Shown piece after piece: positions 41,643 through 49,042 of a stretch of 64,000 nucleotides of DNA. Both the position numbers and the translations under genes were made by a program. The stretch spans positions 3,816,001 to 3,880,000 of the forward strand of contig NZ_CP042331.1 in NCBI RefSeq assembly GCF_008253865.1, read 5' to 3'. Source of the DNA: Bosea sp. F3-2. GTDB lineage: Bacteria > Pseudomonadota > Alphaproteobacteria > Rhizobiales > Beijerinckiaceae. Numbering within the stretch: the stretch's first letter is position 1; each line of letters opens with the position of its first letter. The notes under the pieces were generated by a model. The model searched no databases, had not been told where the DNA came from, and saw nothing but the letters and a program-made list of their open reading frames with translations.

Positions 41643-42053
41643 CTGAACCCTCAAATCCTTGGTGAAGCCGAGCCAAAGCCGCTTCCCCAGGCCGCTATCG
41701 CGGACAATCCCTCTGCCGATAGCATCGCCCTCGCGCTGCGTGTCCTCGAAGACATGAAGGCCGAGGACATCACGGTGATCGACCTCGTGGGCAAGACGTC
41801 GCTGGCCGACGCGATGATCATCGCGTCCGGTAACGTCAATCGCCACGTTGCCGCCATCAGCGAGGCCCTGGTCGAAGCCATCAAGAACACCGGGAAGCCC
41901 GCGCCGCAGGTCGAAGGCATGCCCGCCTGCGACTGGGTGCTGCTCGACACGGGCGACATCATCGTCCACGTCTTCCGGCCCGAAGTGCGCCAGTTCTACA
42001 ATCTCGAGAAGATGTGGGGCACGGACCGGCCGAACGAACGCCTCGCGAACTGA
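41643..42053 (+). CDS. rsfS: Ribosomal silencing factor RsfS, apparent CTG start
   Basis: RsfS binds L14 of the large subunit and blocks subunit joining under starvation. The conserved domain (SIALALRVLEDMKAEDITVI, DLVGKTSLADAMIIASGNVN, then DWVLLDTGDIIVHVFRPEVR) begins before the first in-frame ATG at 41754. Starting there would remove about 17 conserved residues. Upstream no ATG, GTG or TTG exists in frame. The best candidate is CTG at 41643, seven bases after GAGAGGA, giving 136 residues. This would be a rare natural CTG start; a sequence error is the alternative. Confidence 0.9.
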   Translation: MNPQILGEAEPKPLPQAAIADNPSADSIALALRVLEDMKAEDITVIDLVGKTSLADAMIIASGNVNRHVAAISEALVEAIKNTGKPAPQVEGMPACDWVLLDTGDIIVHVFRPEVRQFYNLEKMWGTDRPNERLAN

Positions 42054-42061
42054 CGACGCTC

Positions 42062-42115
42062 TAGAGCATTGCGCGAAAAAGTGGGTACCGGTTTTTCGCT
42101 TAAAGCAATGCTCTA
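42062..42115. repeat. Palindromic repeat, family E (diverged)
   Basis: Arms TAGAGCATTG / CAATGCTCTA around GCGAAAAAGTGG and CCGGTTTTTCGC. It lies nine bases after rsfS. Confidence 0.8.
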
Positions 42116-42128
42116 ACTTTTAGAATCG

Positions 42129-42174
42129 GTCACGTTCTTCGCATTTTGACGGTTCCGTCAAAATGCGACGTGAT
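42129..42174. repeat. Long perfect hairpin upstream of rlmH
   Basis: CGCATTTTGACGG-TT-CCGTCAAAATGCG (42140-42167) is a 13-bp perfect stem with a two-base loop. It is extended across a small bulge by TCACGT/ACGTGA. It begins 24 bases after the family E repeat and may be part of a composite. It ends about 20 bases before the rlmH start. Confidence 0.75.
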
Positions 42175-42192
42175 CTAGTACGAGGCCTGCAG

Positions 42193-42672
42193 ATGCGGCT
42201 CGCGGTCATCGCCGTCGGCCGGCTCAAGGATGGGCCGGAACGCGAACTCTGCGAGCGCTATCGTGAACGCGGGCTCGCGCTCGGCCGCGGCATCGGGCTG
42301 AGCGGCCCCGACATCGTCGAGATCGCCGAAAGCCGGGGCCGGCGCCCCGAGGAGCGCAAGCGCGAGGAAGCGCAGGCGATCCTCGCTAAGGCACAGCCGG
42401 GCCTTTTGATCGCGCTCGACGAGCGCGGCCGCCAGCTCGGCAGCGAAGCCTTCGCCAATCGGCTCGCCGCCGCCCGCGACGCCGGAACCGGCCATGCCAG
42501 CCTGATCATCGGCGGTGCAGACGGCCTGAGCGAGGAGATACGCGACAAGGCCGACGTCACGCTCGCTTTCGGCGCACTGACGATCCCGCACCAGATCGTG
42601 CGAGCGCTGGTGCTGGAACAGCTCTATCGGGCGATGACGATCATCGCAGGACATCCGTATCATCGCGCATGA
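42193..42672 (+). CDS. rlmH: 23S rRNA (pseudouridine1915-N3)-methyltransferase RlmH
   Basis: This SPOUT-fold rRNA methyltransferase has 159 residues from the ATG at 42193, which gives the family start MRLAVIAVGRLKDGPE; the frame is open ten codons further up into the hairpin. Family motifs: LLIALDERGRQLGSEAFANR, then LIIGGADGLSEEIRDKADVT and the C-terminal LTIPHQIVRALVLEQLYRAM. It modifies position 1915 in helix 69 of 23S rRNA. The stop overlaps the start of the envC-like gene (ATGA). Confidence 0.95.
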   Translation: MRLAVIAVGRLKDGPERELCERYRERGLALGRGIGLSGPDIVEIAESRGRRPEERKREEAQAILAKAQPGLLIALDERGRQLGSEAFANRLAAARDAGTGHASLIIGGADGLSEEIRDKADVTLAFGALTIPHQIVRALVLEQLYRAMTIIAGHPYHRA

Positions 42673-44105
42673 GCCTCTTCCGGTCTTTGATTCGCGCTGC
42701 CTTCGCGGGCTCGGCCTCGCCGCTCCCGTCATTGCGAGCGCAGCGAAGCAATCCAGGGGTACGTAGAGCACGACGGCCCCTGGATTGCTTCGTCGCTCCG
42801 CTCCTCGCAATGACGGTCTGCCTGCCCGCCCTGGCCCAGACGAGCACGCCCGATCCCGAGGCCCTGGCCCGTGAGGCGATGCAGAAGCTTGTCGAGAAGC
42901 AAGCCCGAGAAGCCGAGCTCAAGGCGATCGAGCAACGCCTCGCCGGAAACGCAGACGCCCGCGCCAACCTTGAAAAGGAGATTGCCGGCATCCGCGCCGA
43001 TCGCGCCGCCCTCAACAAGGCCCTGCTCGACACCACCGCGAAGACGCAGGCCGGCGAGGAGCGACTCGGCGCGCTGGAGAAGCGCCTCGCACTGCTGCAA
43101 TCGAGCGAGACCGCGATCCGGCGCTCCCTTGAAGGCCGGCGCGGCCTGATCGCCGAGGTGCTGGCCGCCCTACAGCGCATCGGCCGACGCCCGCCTCCGG
43201 CGGTGCTCGTGCGCCCGGAAGACATCCTCGAAGCCGTCCGCGCCTCGATGCTGCTCGGCGCCGTCGTGCCGGATTTGCGCCAGGAGATCGAGATCCTCGC
43301 CACCGATCTCGGCGAGCTGGTGCGGCTGCGCGACAACATCGCCGCCGAAAAACTCAAGATCGGCGCGGAGATGGAGCAGCTCGCCGGCGAGCGCCAGCGC
43401 TTGGCATCGCTGATCGAAGCCCGCCGCGAGCGCGAGGCCAGCGCCGCCAAGGATGTCGAAGCCCAGCGCGCACTCGGCAACGAGCTCGCCGGCCAGGCCC
43501 GCTCGATGCGCGACTTCGTCGAGAAGATCGAGAAGGAGATCTCCGTCGCCAACAGGGCGGCGGAGGCGGCGCGCCAGGCCATCGAGCAGGAAACGCGCGA
43601 GCAGCGCGAGCGCATGACGGCGCTGGCCTTCAAGGACCCGGCGCGGCTTGCTCCGAAGATCGCCTTTGCCGATGCCAAGGGCCTGCTCTCGCTGCCTGTC
43701 GCGGGATCACGATTACGTGGTTTTGGCGATCCTGACGGCGCAGGCGGCACAATCCGCGGAATTTCACTGGAAACCCGCCCCAACGCCCTAGTTTCGGCAC
43801 CTTCTGACGGTTGGGTGGTTTATGCGGGACCGTTCCGTTCGTTCGGGCAACTCTTGATCCTGAACGCAGGGGGTGGATACTACATCTTGCTTGCGGGCAT
43901 GCAGCGGATCGATGTCGCGCTCAATCAGTTCGTTCTGGCGGGGGAGCCGGTTGCGACGATGGGTGAAACATCGGAAGCTGCCGCGACGACAATAGGGGTG
44001 GGAACCGGGCAGCCGGTTCTCTATATCGAATTCAGGAAAGACGGCGTCTCCATCGACCCGACGTCGTGGTGGACGAAATCGCAAGGCGAAAAGGTTCGCG
44101 GATGA
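42669..44105 (+). CDS. Murein hydrolase activator EnvC-like protein (coiled coil plus LytM domain), repeat in the signal region
   Basis: This exported cell-division protein of 478 residues has long coiled coils (residues 65-150 and 205-310) and a C-terminal degenerate M23/LytM domain (residues 350-470, with ALVSAPSDGWVVYAGPFRSF and QPVLYIEFRKDGVSIDPTSW). Such EnvC-type proteins activate amidases at the septum rather than cut peptidoglycan. Residues about 20-49 of the N-terminus are the translation of a family B palindromic repeat. Its last part (LDCFVAPLLAMTV) supplies the hydrophobic core of the apparent signal peptide before CLPALAQ. The ATG overlaps the rlmH stop; ctpA follows by ATGA. Confidence 0.88.
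   Translation: MSLFRSLIRAAFAGSASPLPSLRAQRSNPGVRRARRPLDCFVAPLLAMTVCLPALAQTSTPDPEALAREAMQKLVEKQAREAELKAIEQRLAGNADARANLEKEIAGIRADRAALNKALLDTTAKTQAGEERLGALEKRLALLQSSETAIRRSLEGRRGLIAEVLAALQRIGRRPPPAVLVRPEDILEAVRASMLLGAVVPDLRQEIEILATDLGELVRLRDNIAAEKLKIGAEMEQLAGERQRLASLIEARREREASAAKDVEAQRALGNELAGQARSMRDFVEKIEKEISVANRAAEAARQAIEQETREQRERMTALAFKDPARLAPKIAFADAKGLLSLPVAGSRLRGFGDPDGAGGTIRGISLETRPNALVSAPSDGWVVYAGPFRSFGQLLILNAGGGYYILLAGMQRIDVALNQFVLAGEPVATMGETSEAAATTIGVGTGQPVLYIEFRKDGVSIDPTSWWTKSQGEKVRG
42727..42815. repeat. Palindromic repeat, family B, in frame inside the envC-like gene
   Basis: Arms CGTCATTGCGAGCG / CGCAATGACG outside and GAAGCAATCCAGGGG / CCCCTGGATTGCTTC inside. It has no stop in the gene's frame and encodes SLRAQRSNPGVRRARRPLDC and the following hydrophobic residues. 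Confidence 0.88.
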
Positions 44106-45487
44106 TGCGCAAGGTTTCCCTCGTTCTCGCCGGCGCCATCATGGGCGCGGGCCTGACCGGACTGGCCACTCAGACCAGGCTGCTCTCCTCGACCAGCGCC
44201 GTCGCCGCTTCGGCCGAGGTCTATCGCAGCCTGAACCTCTTCGGTGACATCTTCGAGAAGATCCGCACCGATTATGTCGACAAGCCCGACGAGCAGAAGC
44301 TGATCGAGGCCGCCATCAACGGCATGGTCTCCTCGCTCGACCCGCACTCCTCCTATCTCGACTCCAAAGCCTTCCGCGACATGGACACCGACATGCGCGG
44401 CCAGTTCGGCGGGCTCGGCATCGAGGTGACGATGGAGGACGGCGTCCTCAAGGTCGCCAAGCCGATCAAGGACACGCCCGCCTCCAAGGCCGGCATCCTC
44501 GCCAACGACATCATCCGCCAGATCGACGGCACCGAGGTGAAGGGCCTTTCCCTCACCCAGGCGGTCGAGAAGATGCGCGGGCTGATCAACACCCAGGTCA
44601 CGCTCAAGATCGAGCGCCCGGGCAAGACCGAGCCGCTGGAATTCACCCTGACCCGCTCGACCATCGTCGTGCCGGCGGTCGAGGAGCGGGTCGAGGGCGA
44701 TATCGGCTATATCCGCATCGGCACCTTCTCCGAACAGACCTATGACGGCCTGCGCAAGGCGATCGACAAGCTCTCGAACGAGATCGGTCAGGACAAGCTC
44801 AAGGGCTATGTCGTCGACCTCCGCAACAATCGCGGCGGGCGCCTCGACCAGTCCGTTCTGGTCTCCGACGCCTTCCTCGAGCGCGGCAAGATCGTCTCGA
44901 CCCGCGGCCGCAACGCCGAGGAGACCCAGGTCTTCAACGCCAAGTCGGGCGATCTGACCAAGGGCAAGCCGGTCGTCGTGCTGATCAACGGCTCCTCCGC
45001 CTCCGCTGCCGAGATCGTCGCCGGCGCGCTGCAGGACCACAAGCGCGCGGTCGTGATGGGCACGCGCTCCTTCGGCAAGGGCTCGGTGCAGACCGTGATC
45101 CCGCTCGGCTCGAATGGCGGCCTGCGCCTGACCACGGCGCGCTACTACACGCCGTCGGGCAACTCGATCCAGGCCAAGGGCATCACGCCGGACATCGAGG
45201 TCCAGCAGGACATCCCGCAGGAGATCAAGGACAAGCTCGTCGAGAACAAGGGCGAAGCCGCGCTGAAGGGCCATCTCAAGGCCGGCGAGGGCGAGGAGCA
45301 GTCCGGCTCCGCTTCCTATGTCCCGAACGACCCGGCGAAGGACACCCAGCTGATCGCCGCCTTCAACCAGCTGCGCGGCATCAAGAAGGACACCGCCCAG
45401 ATCGTCGAGAAGCCGGCCGAGAAGCCCGCGGCCGAGCCGGCCCCTGCCCCGGCGGCGCCTGCTACTCCGGAAGCGCCGAAGAACTGA
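44102..45487 (+). CDS. ctpA: S41 family C-terminal processing peptidase CtpA
   Basis: This periplasmic carboxy-terminal processing protease has 461 residues from the ATG at 44102, overlapping the upstream stop; the next codon is also ATG. A signal anchor lies at residues 5-25. The PDZ domain runs around residues 95-175 (GLGIEVTMEDGVLKVAKPIK). The peptidase domain has a Ser301/Lys326 catalytic dyad (NGSSASAAEIVAGAL and GTRSFGKGSVQT, 25 residues apart as in E. coli Prc). An Ala/Pro-rich tail ends the protein. Directly after the EnvC-like gene, it probably takes part in cell-wall turnover control. Confidence 0.94.
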   Translation: MMRKVSLVLAGAIMGAGLTGLATQTRLLSSTSAVAASAEVYRSLNLFGDIFEKIRTDYVDKPDEQKLIEAAINGMVSSLDPHSSYLDSKAFRDMDTDMRGQFGGLGIEVTMEDGVLKVAKPIKDTPASKAGILANDIIRQIDGTEVKGLSLTQAVEKMRGLINTQVTLKIERPGKTEPLEFTLTRSTIVVPAVEERVEGDIGYIRIGTFSEQTYDGLRKAIDKLSNEIGQDKLKGYVVDLRNNRGGRLDQSVLVSDAFLERGKIVSTRGRNAEETQVFNAKSGDLTKGKPVVVLINGSSASAAEIVAGALQDHKRAVVMGTRSFGKGSVQTVIPLGSNGGLRLTTARYYTPSGNSIQAKGITPDIEVQQDIPQEIKDKLVENKGEAALKGHLKAGEGEEQSGSASYVPNDPAKDTQLIAAFNQLRGIKKDTAQIVEKPAEKPAAEPAPAPAAPATPEAPKN

Positions 45488-45592
45488 GCCTTTAGGGGAG
45501 CCTTCGGGCTCGACGCCGGGCTCCTTAGGCGACAAGACTAGCGTGCGGGCCACTGATTCGGGCCCGCGACGCAACCTTGAGGACGGCTGACC

Positions 45593-46831
45593 TTGGCCGG
45601 AACGCCGCTGACGGAGCTCAATCGGCCGCTCGGCCAGGATCGGCCCGCGCCTGCCGGCAAGCCGTGGGGCCGTTGGCTTGCGAGTGGTGCTGCCGGCTGC
45701 GTCGGCACCGTCATCCTCGGTCTTGTGCTCGTCGCCGCGCTACGCCGCGACCCCGATGGCGGCGAGCCGATCGCCTATGCGGCCATCGAGAAGCGTGCCG
45801 CCCCCGCTTCCTCCGTCCCGTCCAGCGCCGATACGGCTCCGTCTGCCGCGCGCGGCCCGGCGAGCGCCGCCCAGCTTGAGAACAGCGCCGGCGTGACTGT
45901 CGTGCGCGCGGGCGAGGACGCGCCGGGCGCGATCATCATCACCGTCCCGGACGAAGCGGGTGCGATCAAGCTCGCACCGGCACCCGACAATCGGCTGATG
46001 GAGCGTAGCCGCTACGGCCTGCTGCCGAAGCTCGGCCCGGATGGCGCGACTCCGGCCAAGATCTATGCCCGCCCGCTCGGCCCGGAGCCCTCGGTCAAGC
46101 CGGCCGGACGCATCGCGCTGCTCGTCGGCGGCCTCGGCATCAGCCAGACCGGCACGGCCGATGCCATCGCCAGATTGCCCGGCCCGGTCTCGCTGGCCTT
46201 CGCGCCCTACGGCACCGAGCTCGAACGCACCGTCCAGCGCGCCCGCAGCGAAGGGCATGAGGTGTTCCTGCAGCTGCCGATGGAGCCCTTCGACTATCCC
46301 GACAATGATCCCGGCCCGCATACGCTGCTGACTGGCCCGAAGGCACCGGACAATATCGACAAGCTGCACTGGTCGCTGGGGCGCTTCACCGGCTATGTCG
46401 GCATCGTCAACTTCCTCGGCGGACGCCTGACTTCCGACGAGAGCGCGCTGTCGCCGATCCTGCGCGAGCTTGCCGGCCGCGGCCTCATGGTGATCGACGA
46501 CGGCTCCTCGCCGCGCAGCCTCCTCGCCAGTTCCGCCACGCGTGCGCAGATCCCCGCGCTCAAGATCGACCGGGTCATCGACGCCGTCACCCGCTCTGAG
46601 GCCATCGACAAGGAACTCGCAACGCTGGAGACGCTGGCCCGTGATCAGGGTGTCGTCGTCGCCGCCGCCAGCGCCCTGCCGGTCTCGATCGAGCGGATCA
46701 ATCGCTGGGCTCAATCGTTGGAAGCCAAGAAGATCGCGCTCGTGCCGGTCAGCGCCGCCCGCGGCTTCCGCAGCCCCAAGACCACCGGAACAGTTACCAC
46801 CGGATCAGTTTCCGCCGGATCGCTGCGATGA
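45593..46831 (+). CDS. Divergent polysaccharide deacetylase family protein
   Basis: This membrane-anchored NodB-like (DUF610) protein has 412 residues. The probable start is the TTG at 45593, nine bases after GAGGA. A single membrane helix lies around residues 28-48 (GCVGTVILGLVLVAAL), followed by a low-complexity linker. The conserved domain starts near residue 165 (GRIALLVGGLGISQTGTADA) with FLQLPMEPFDYPDNDPGPHT, VNFLGGRLTSDESALSPILR and LMVIDDGSSPRSL. Most members lack the full metal-binding set of true deacetylases. It sits between ctpA and rppH, as is usual in the order. The function is unknown, likely at the cell wall. Confidence 0.88.
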   Translation: MAGTPLTELNRPLGQDRPAPAGKPWGRWLASGAAGCVGTVILGLVLVAALRRDPDGGEPIAYAAIEKRAAPASSVPSSADTAPSAARGPASAAQLENSAGVTVVRAGEDAPGAIIITVPDEAGAIKLAPAPDNRLMERSRYGLLPKLGPDGATPAKIYARPLGPEPSVKPAGRIALLVGGLGISQTGTADAIARLPGPVSLAFAPYGTELERTVQRARSEGHEVFLQLPMEPFDYPDNDPGPHTLLTGPKAPDNIDKLHWSLGRFTGYVGIVNFLGGRLTSDESALSPILRELAGRGLMVIDDGSSPRSLLASSATRAQIPALKIDRVIDAVTRSEAIDKELATLETLARDQGVVVAAASALPVSIERINRWAQSLEAKKIALVPVSAARGFRSPKTTGTVTTGSVSAGSLR

Positions 46832-47337
46832 CCGAGACCGCTCCCGAAGGCTACCGCCCCTGTGTGGGGCTTGCCCTGTTCAATGCCGAAGGGCGGGTCT
46901 TCCTCGGCCGGCGCGCCGACGAGACGAAGCGCGAGCATGTCGCGCCGGGCTATGCTTGGCAGATGCCGCAGGGCGGCATCGACAAGGGCGAGACGCCGCT
47001 AGAGGCTGCCCGCCGCGAGCTCATGGAGGAGACCAACGTCACCTCGGTCGAGCTGTTGGCCGAGGCGCCGGGCTGGCTCGCTTACGACCTGCCGGTCGAT
47101 ATCGGCAAGGAAGCCTGGAAGGGCCGCTGGCGCGGCCAGGCGCAGAAATGGTTCGCCTTCCGCTTCGTCGGCTCCGAGGCGGAGATCAACATCCTGACGC
47201 CGGCGGGCGGCCACAAGGCCGAGTTCGACGCCTGGCGCTGGGCGCGGCTCGACGAGACGCCAGACCTGATCATCCCCTTCAAACAGGGCGTCTACCGGCA
47301 GGTCGTCAAGCATTTCGCGCCCTTCGCGGGCGGCTGA
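46828..47337 (+). CDS. rppH: RNA pyrophosphohydrolase RppH
   Basis: This Nudix hydrolase of 169 residues converts 5'-triphosphate RNA to monophosphate and starts mRNA decay. The Nudix box is complete (GGIDKGETPLEAARRELMEE then TNV). The RppH/invasion type is shown by YRPCVGLALFNAEGRVFLGR, WQMPQGG, and the C-terminal FDAWRWARLDETPDLIIPFK. The ATG overlaps the preceding gene's stop. It ends an apparently continuous run of genes that starts at proB. Confidence 0.94.
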   Translation: MTETAPEGYRPCVGLALFNAEGRVFLGRRADETKREHVAPGYAWQMPQGGIDKGETPLEAARRELMEETNVTSVELLAEAPGWLAYDLPVDIGKEAWKGRWRGQAQKWFAFRFVGSEAEINILTPAGGHKAEFDAWRWARLDETPDLIIPFKQGVYRQVVKHFAPFAGG

Positions 47338-47353
47338 GCCTGCCTGGGCCCTG

Positions 47354-47941
47354 TCAGCCCATCGTGTAGACGACGCGCCCGATCCAATAGACCTGATAGG
47401 TGAGATGCACGAGCGCCAGCGCGATCTGGACGGAGCGCCGCGCTGAAACGAAGGCCACGAGGCAGAGCGTGAGCCCGATCGGCACCTGCACCAGATAATC
47501 GCCGCTCAGCTGGCTCCAGCGCTCGGAGCCCTTGATCAGCGTGTCGACGACATCGAGCAGGAAGGTGACGGCCAGCAGGCCGAAGAACCAGCGCCGGCGC
47601 CTGATGAAGAAATCCTCGTAACCCGCATATTCCGAGATGTTGTCCGGAAAGAGCAGCGCCGCGAGCAGATAGAGCACGACGGCATAGGCGATCAGGAAGA
47701 GATAGATCCCGAAGCTCCAGGCGGGGATGCGCGCGAGGCCGAACTCCCACCACCAGAACAGCACCAGCTCCAGCAGGATCGAGCCGACCCAGAGCATGTG
47801 GAGCAGCGACAGGCGATAGCGGCCGGGATGCTGGATGAAGCTGGCAATGCCCGTCAGCATCCGGGTGATGCCGAGACCGATGACCATGCCCATGACGATG
47901 CGGACATGGGGGAAGAGCTCATGCGGCGAAATCGTCTCCAT
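47354..47941 (-). CDS. Hypothetical integral membrane protein
   Basis: This 195-residue protein has about six hydrophobic helices (around residues 14-32, 47-64, 74-96, 118-134, 147-165 and 168-186). It has few polar loops and no recognised motif beyond a Trp-rich second helix (LVLFWWWEFGL). It starts at the ATG at 47941 and converges on rppH with only 16 bases between the stops. It looks like a widespread uncharacterised alphaproteobacterial membrane family. No function can be given. Confidence 0.8.
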   Translation of the reverse strand: METISPHELFPHVRIVMGMVIGLGITRMLTGIASFIQHPGRYRLSLLHMLWVGSILLELVLFWWWEFGLARIPAWSFGIYLFLIAYAVVLYLLAALLFPDNISEYAGYEDFFIRRRRWFFGLLAVTFLLDVVDTLIKGSERWSQLSGDYLVQVPIGLTLCLVAFVSARRSVQIALALVHLTYQVYWIGRVVYTMG

Positions 47942-47982
47942 GAGACCTGCTTAGAGCGTGTTGGGTTTTCACGGAAGCGCGG

Positions 47983-48078
47983 GTCATCCCGGCCGTAGCG
48001 AAGCGGAGAGCCGGGATCCATGCCTGAACCTTGATCGGATACGCTCTGGCATGGATCCCGGGTCAAGCCCGGGATGAC
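47983..48078. repeat. Palindromic repeat, family D
   Basis: Arms GTCATCCCGG / CCGGGATGAC outside and GCCGGGATCCATGCC / GGCATGGATCCCGG inside. It lies upstream of the membrane-protein gene and downstream of the tRNA. Confidence 0.88.
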
Positions 48079-48162
48079 GTCGTGGTTCCGTGCAAACCCG
48101 GCACGCGCTAGTCGCAGATTCCGTGTGCGGAAGAGCCTCGACGCTCGAGCGCGACGAGGAAA

Positions 48163-48239
<77 letters not shown>

Positions 48240-48267
48240 GCATAAAAACCCGTGTAGCATAATCGCG

Positions 48268-49038
48268 ATGCGGGTGAAGTCCCTTCTTGCAACTGTCATC
48301 ATCGCGGCCCTGCCCGGCATGCCGGCCGTGGCCGTATCGCATTGCACCGCCGCACAGCAGCTGGAGACCGCGGCCGTTCGGCTCGTCGGCCTCAACGCCG
48401 CCGGCGACCCGGTCCTCAGCGATGGCCGGACGCTGCGCCTGGTCGGTCTGGCGCCGCGTCAGGACGGCGAGGAGGCTGCCCGCTTTCGTGCCGGTCTGGA
48501 GCCCTTCCGCGATCGCGCGCTCGATCTCGCCATCCTCGGCGAGCCGGACCGCTGGGGGCGTTGGCCGTCGAAGCTCTTCATCCCCGCCGATCGCCCAAGC
48601 GGCGAGCGGCAGGAGCTGGCTCTTCTTCTCCAGCGCAATGGCGCGGCCCTTCCCCTGCCCGAGCCGTTGGCGTCGCCCTGCTCGGCCGCCCCCGTTCAGG
48701 CAACGTTAAGTTCCACCCCCTCACCTTCCCGGCCAGTGGCCATCGACGGCCATGATCTCGCCGCTGTAAGGGCGCAGGAAGGACGCTACGTCATGCTGGA
48801 AGGCCGGATCGCCTCGGTCGGCGAACGCTCCCAGCGGACCTATCTGAACTTCTCTCGCCGGCCTGGGGAGGCTGCTTCGATCGTCGTCTCGCGGGCTCTG
48901 TGGCGGGAATTGAAGGGCGCCGGCTGGACCACAGGCAGCCTGGGCGGTAAACGCGTGCGCGCCTATGGCGTCCTGTCCGGACGCGACGGCCTCCTGCTGG
49001 AGGCGACATCCCGTGCGGCGCTGGAACTGATCGACTGA
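48268..49038 (+). CDS. Exported SNase-like (thermonuclease-fold) protein, probably without nuclease activity
   Basis: This is a 256-residue exported protein with a signal peptide (residues 4-22, ending near AVAVS). The N-terminal part resembles the staphylococcal nuclease-like fold (SDGRTLRLVGLAPRQDGEEA, and later QELALLLQRNGAALPLP). It does not show the full Arg/Glu catalytic set. The C-terminal half contains an OB-fold-like segment (GRYVMLEGRIASVGERSQRT then YLNFSRRPGEAA). The ATG at 48268 is on the opposite strand to the tRNA, 28 bases away. An M48 peptidase lipoprotein gene starts five bases after it, so they form a transcription unit. Confidence 0.72.
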   Translation: MRVKSLLATVIIAALPGMPAVAVSHCTAAQQLETAAVRLVGLNAAGDPVLSDGRTLRLVGLAPRQDGEEAARFRAGLEPFRDRALDLAILGEPDRWGRWPSKLFIPADRPSGERQELALLLQRNGAALPLPEPLASPCSAAPVQATLSSTPSPSRPVAIDGHDLAAVRAQEGRYVMLEGRIASVGERSQRTYLNFSRRPGEAASIVVSRALWRELKGAGWTTGSLGGKRVRAYGVLSGRDGLLLEATSRAALELID

Positions 49039-49042
49039 GGAT

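Noticed and set aside
42669..42860. Frameshifted or broken envC-like gene
   Set aside because: The odd N-terminus is an in-frame repeat; the frame is continuous and the start overlaps the rlmH stop as expected.
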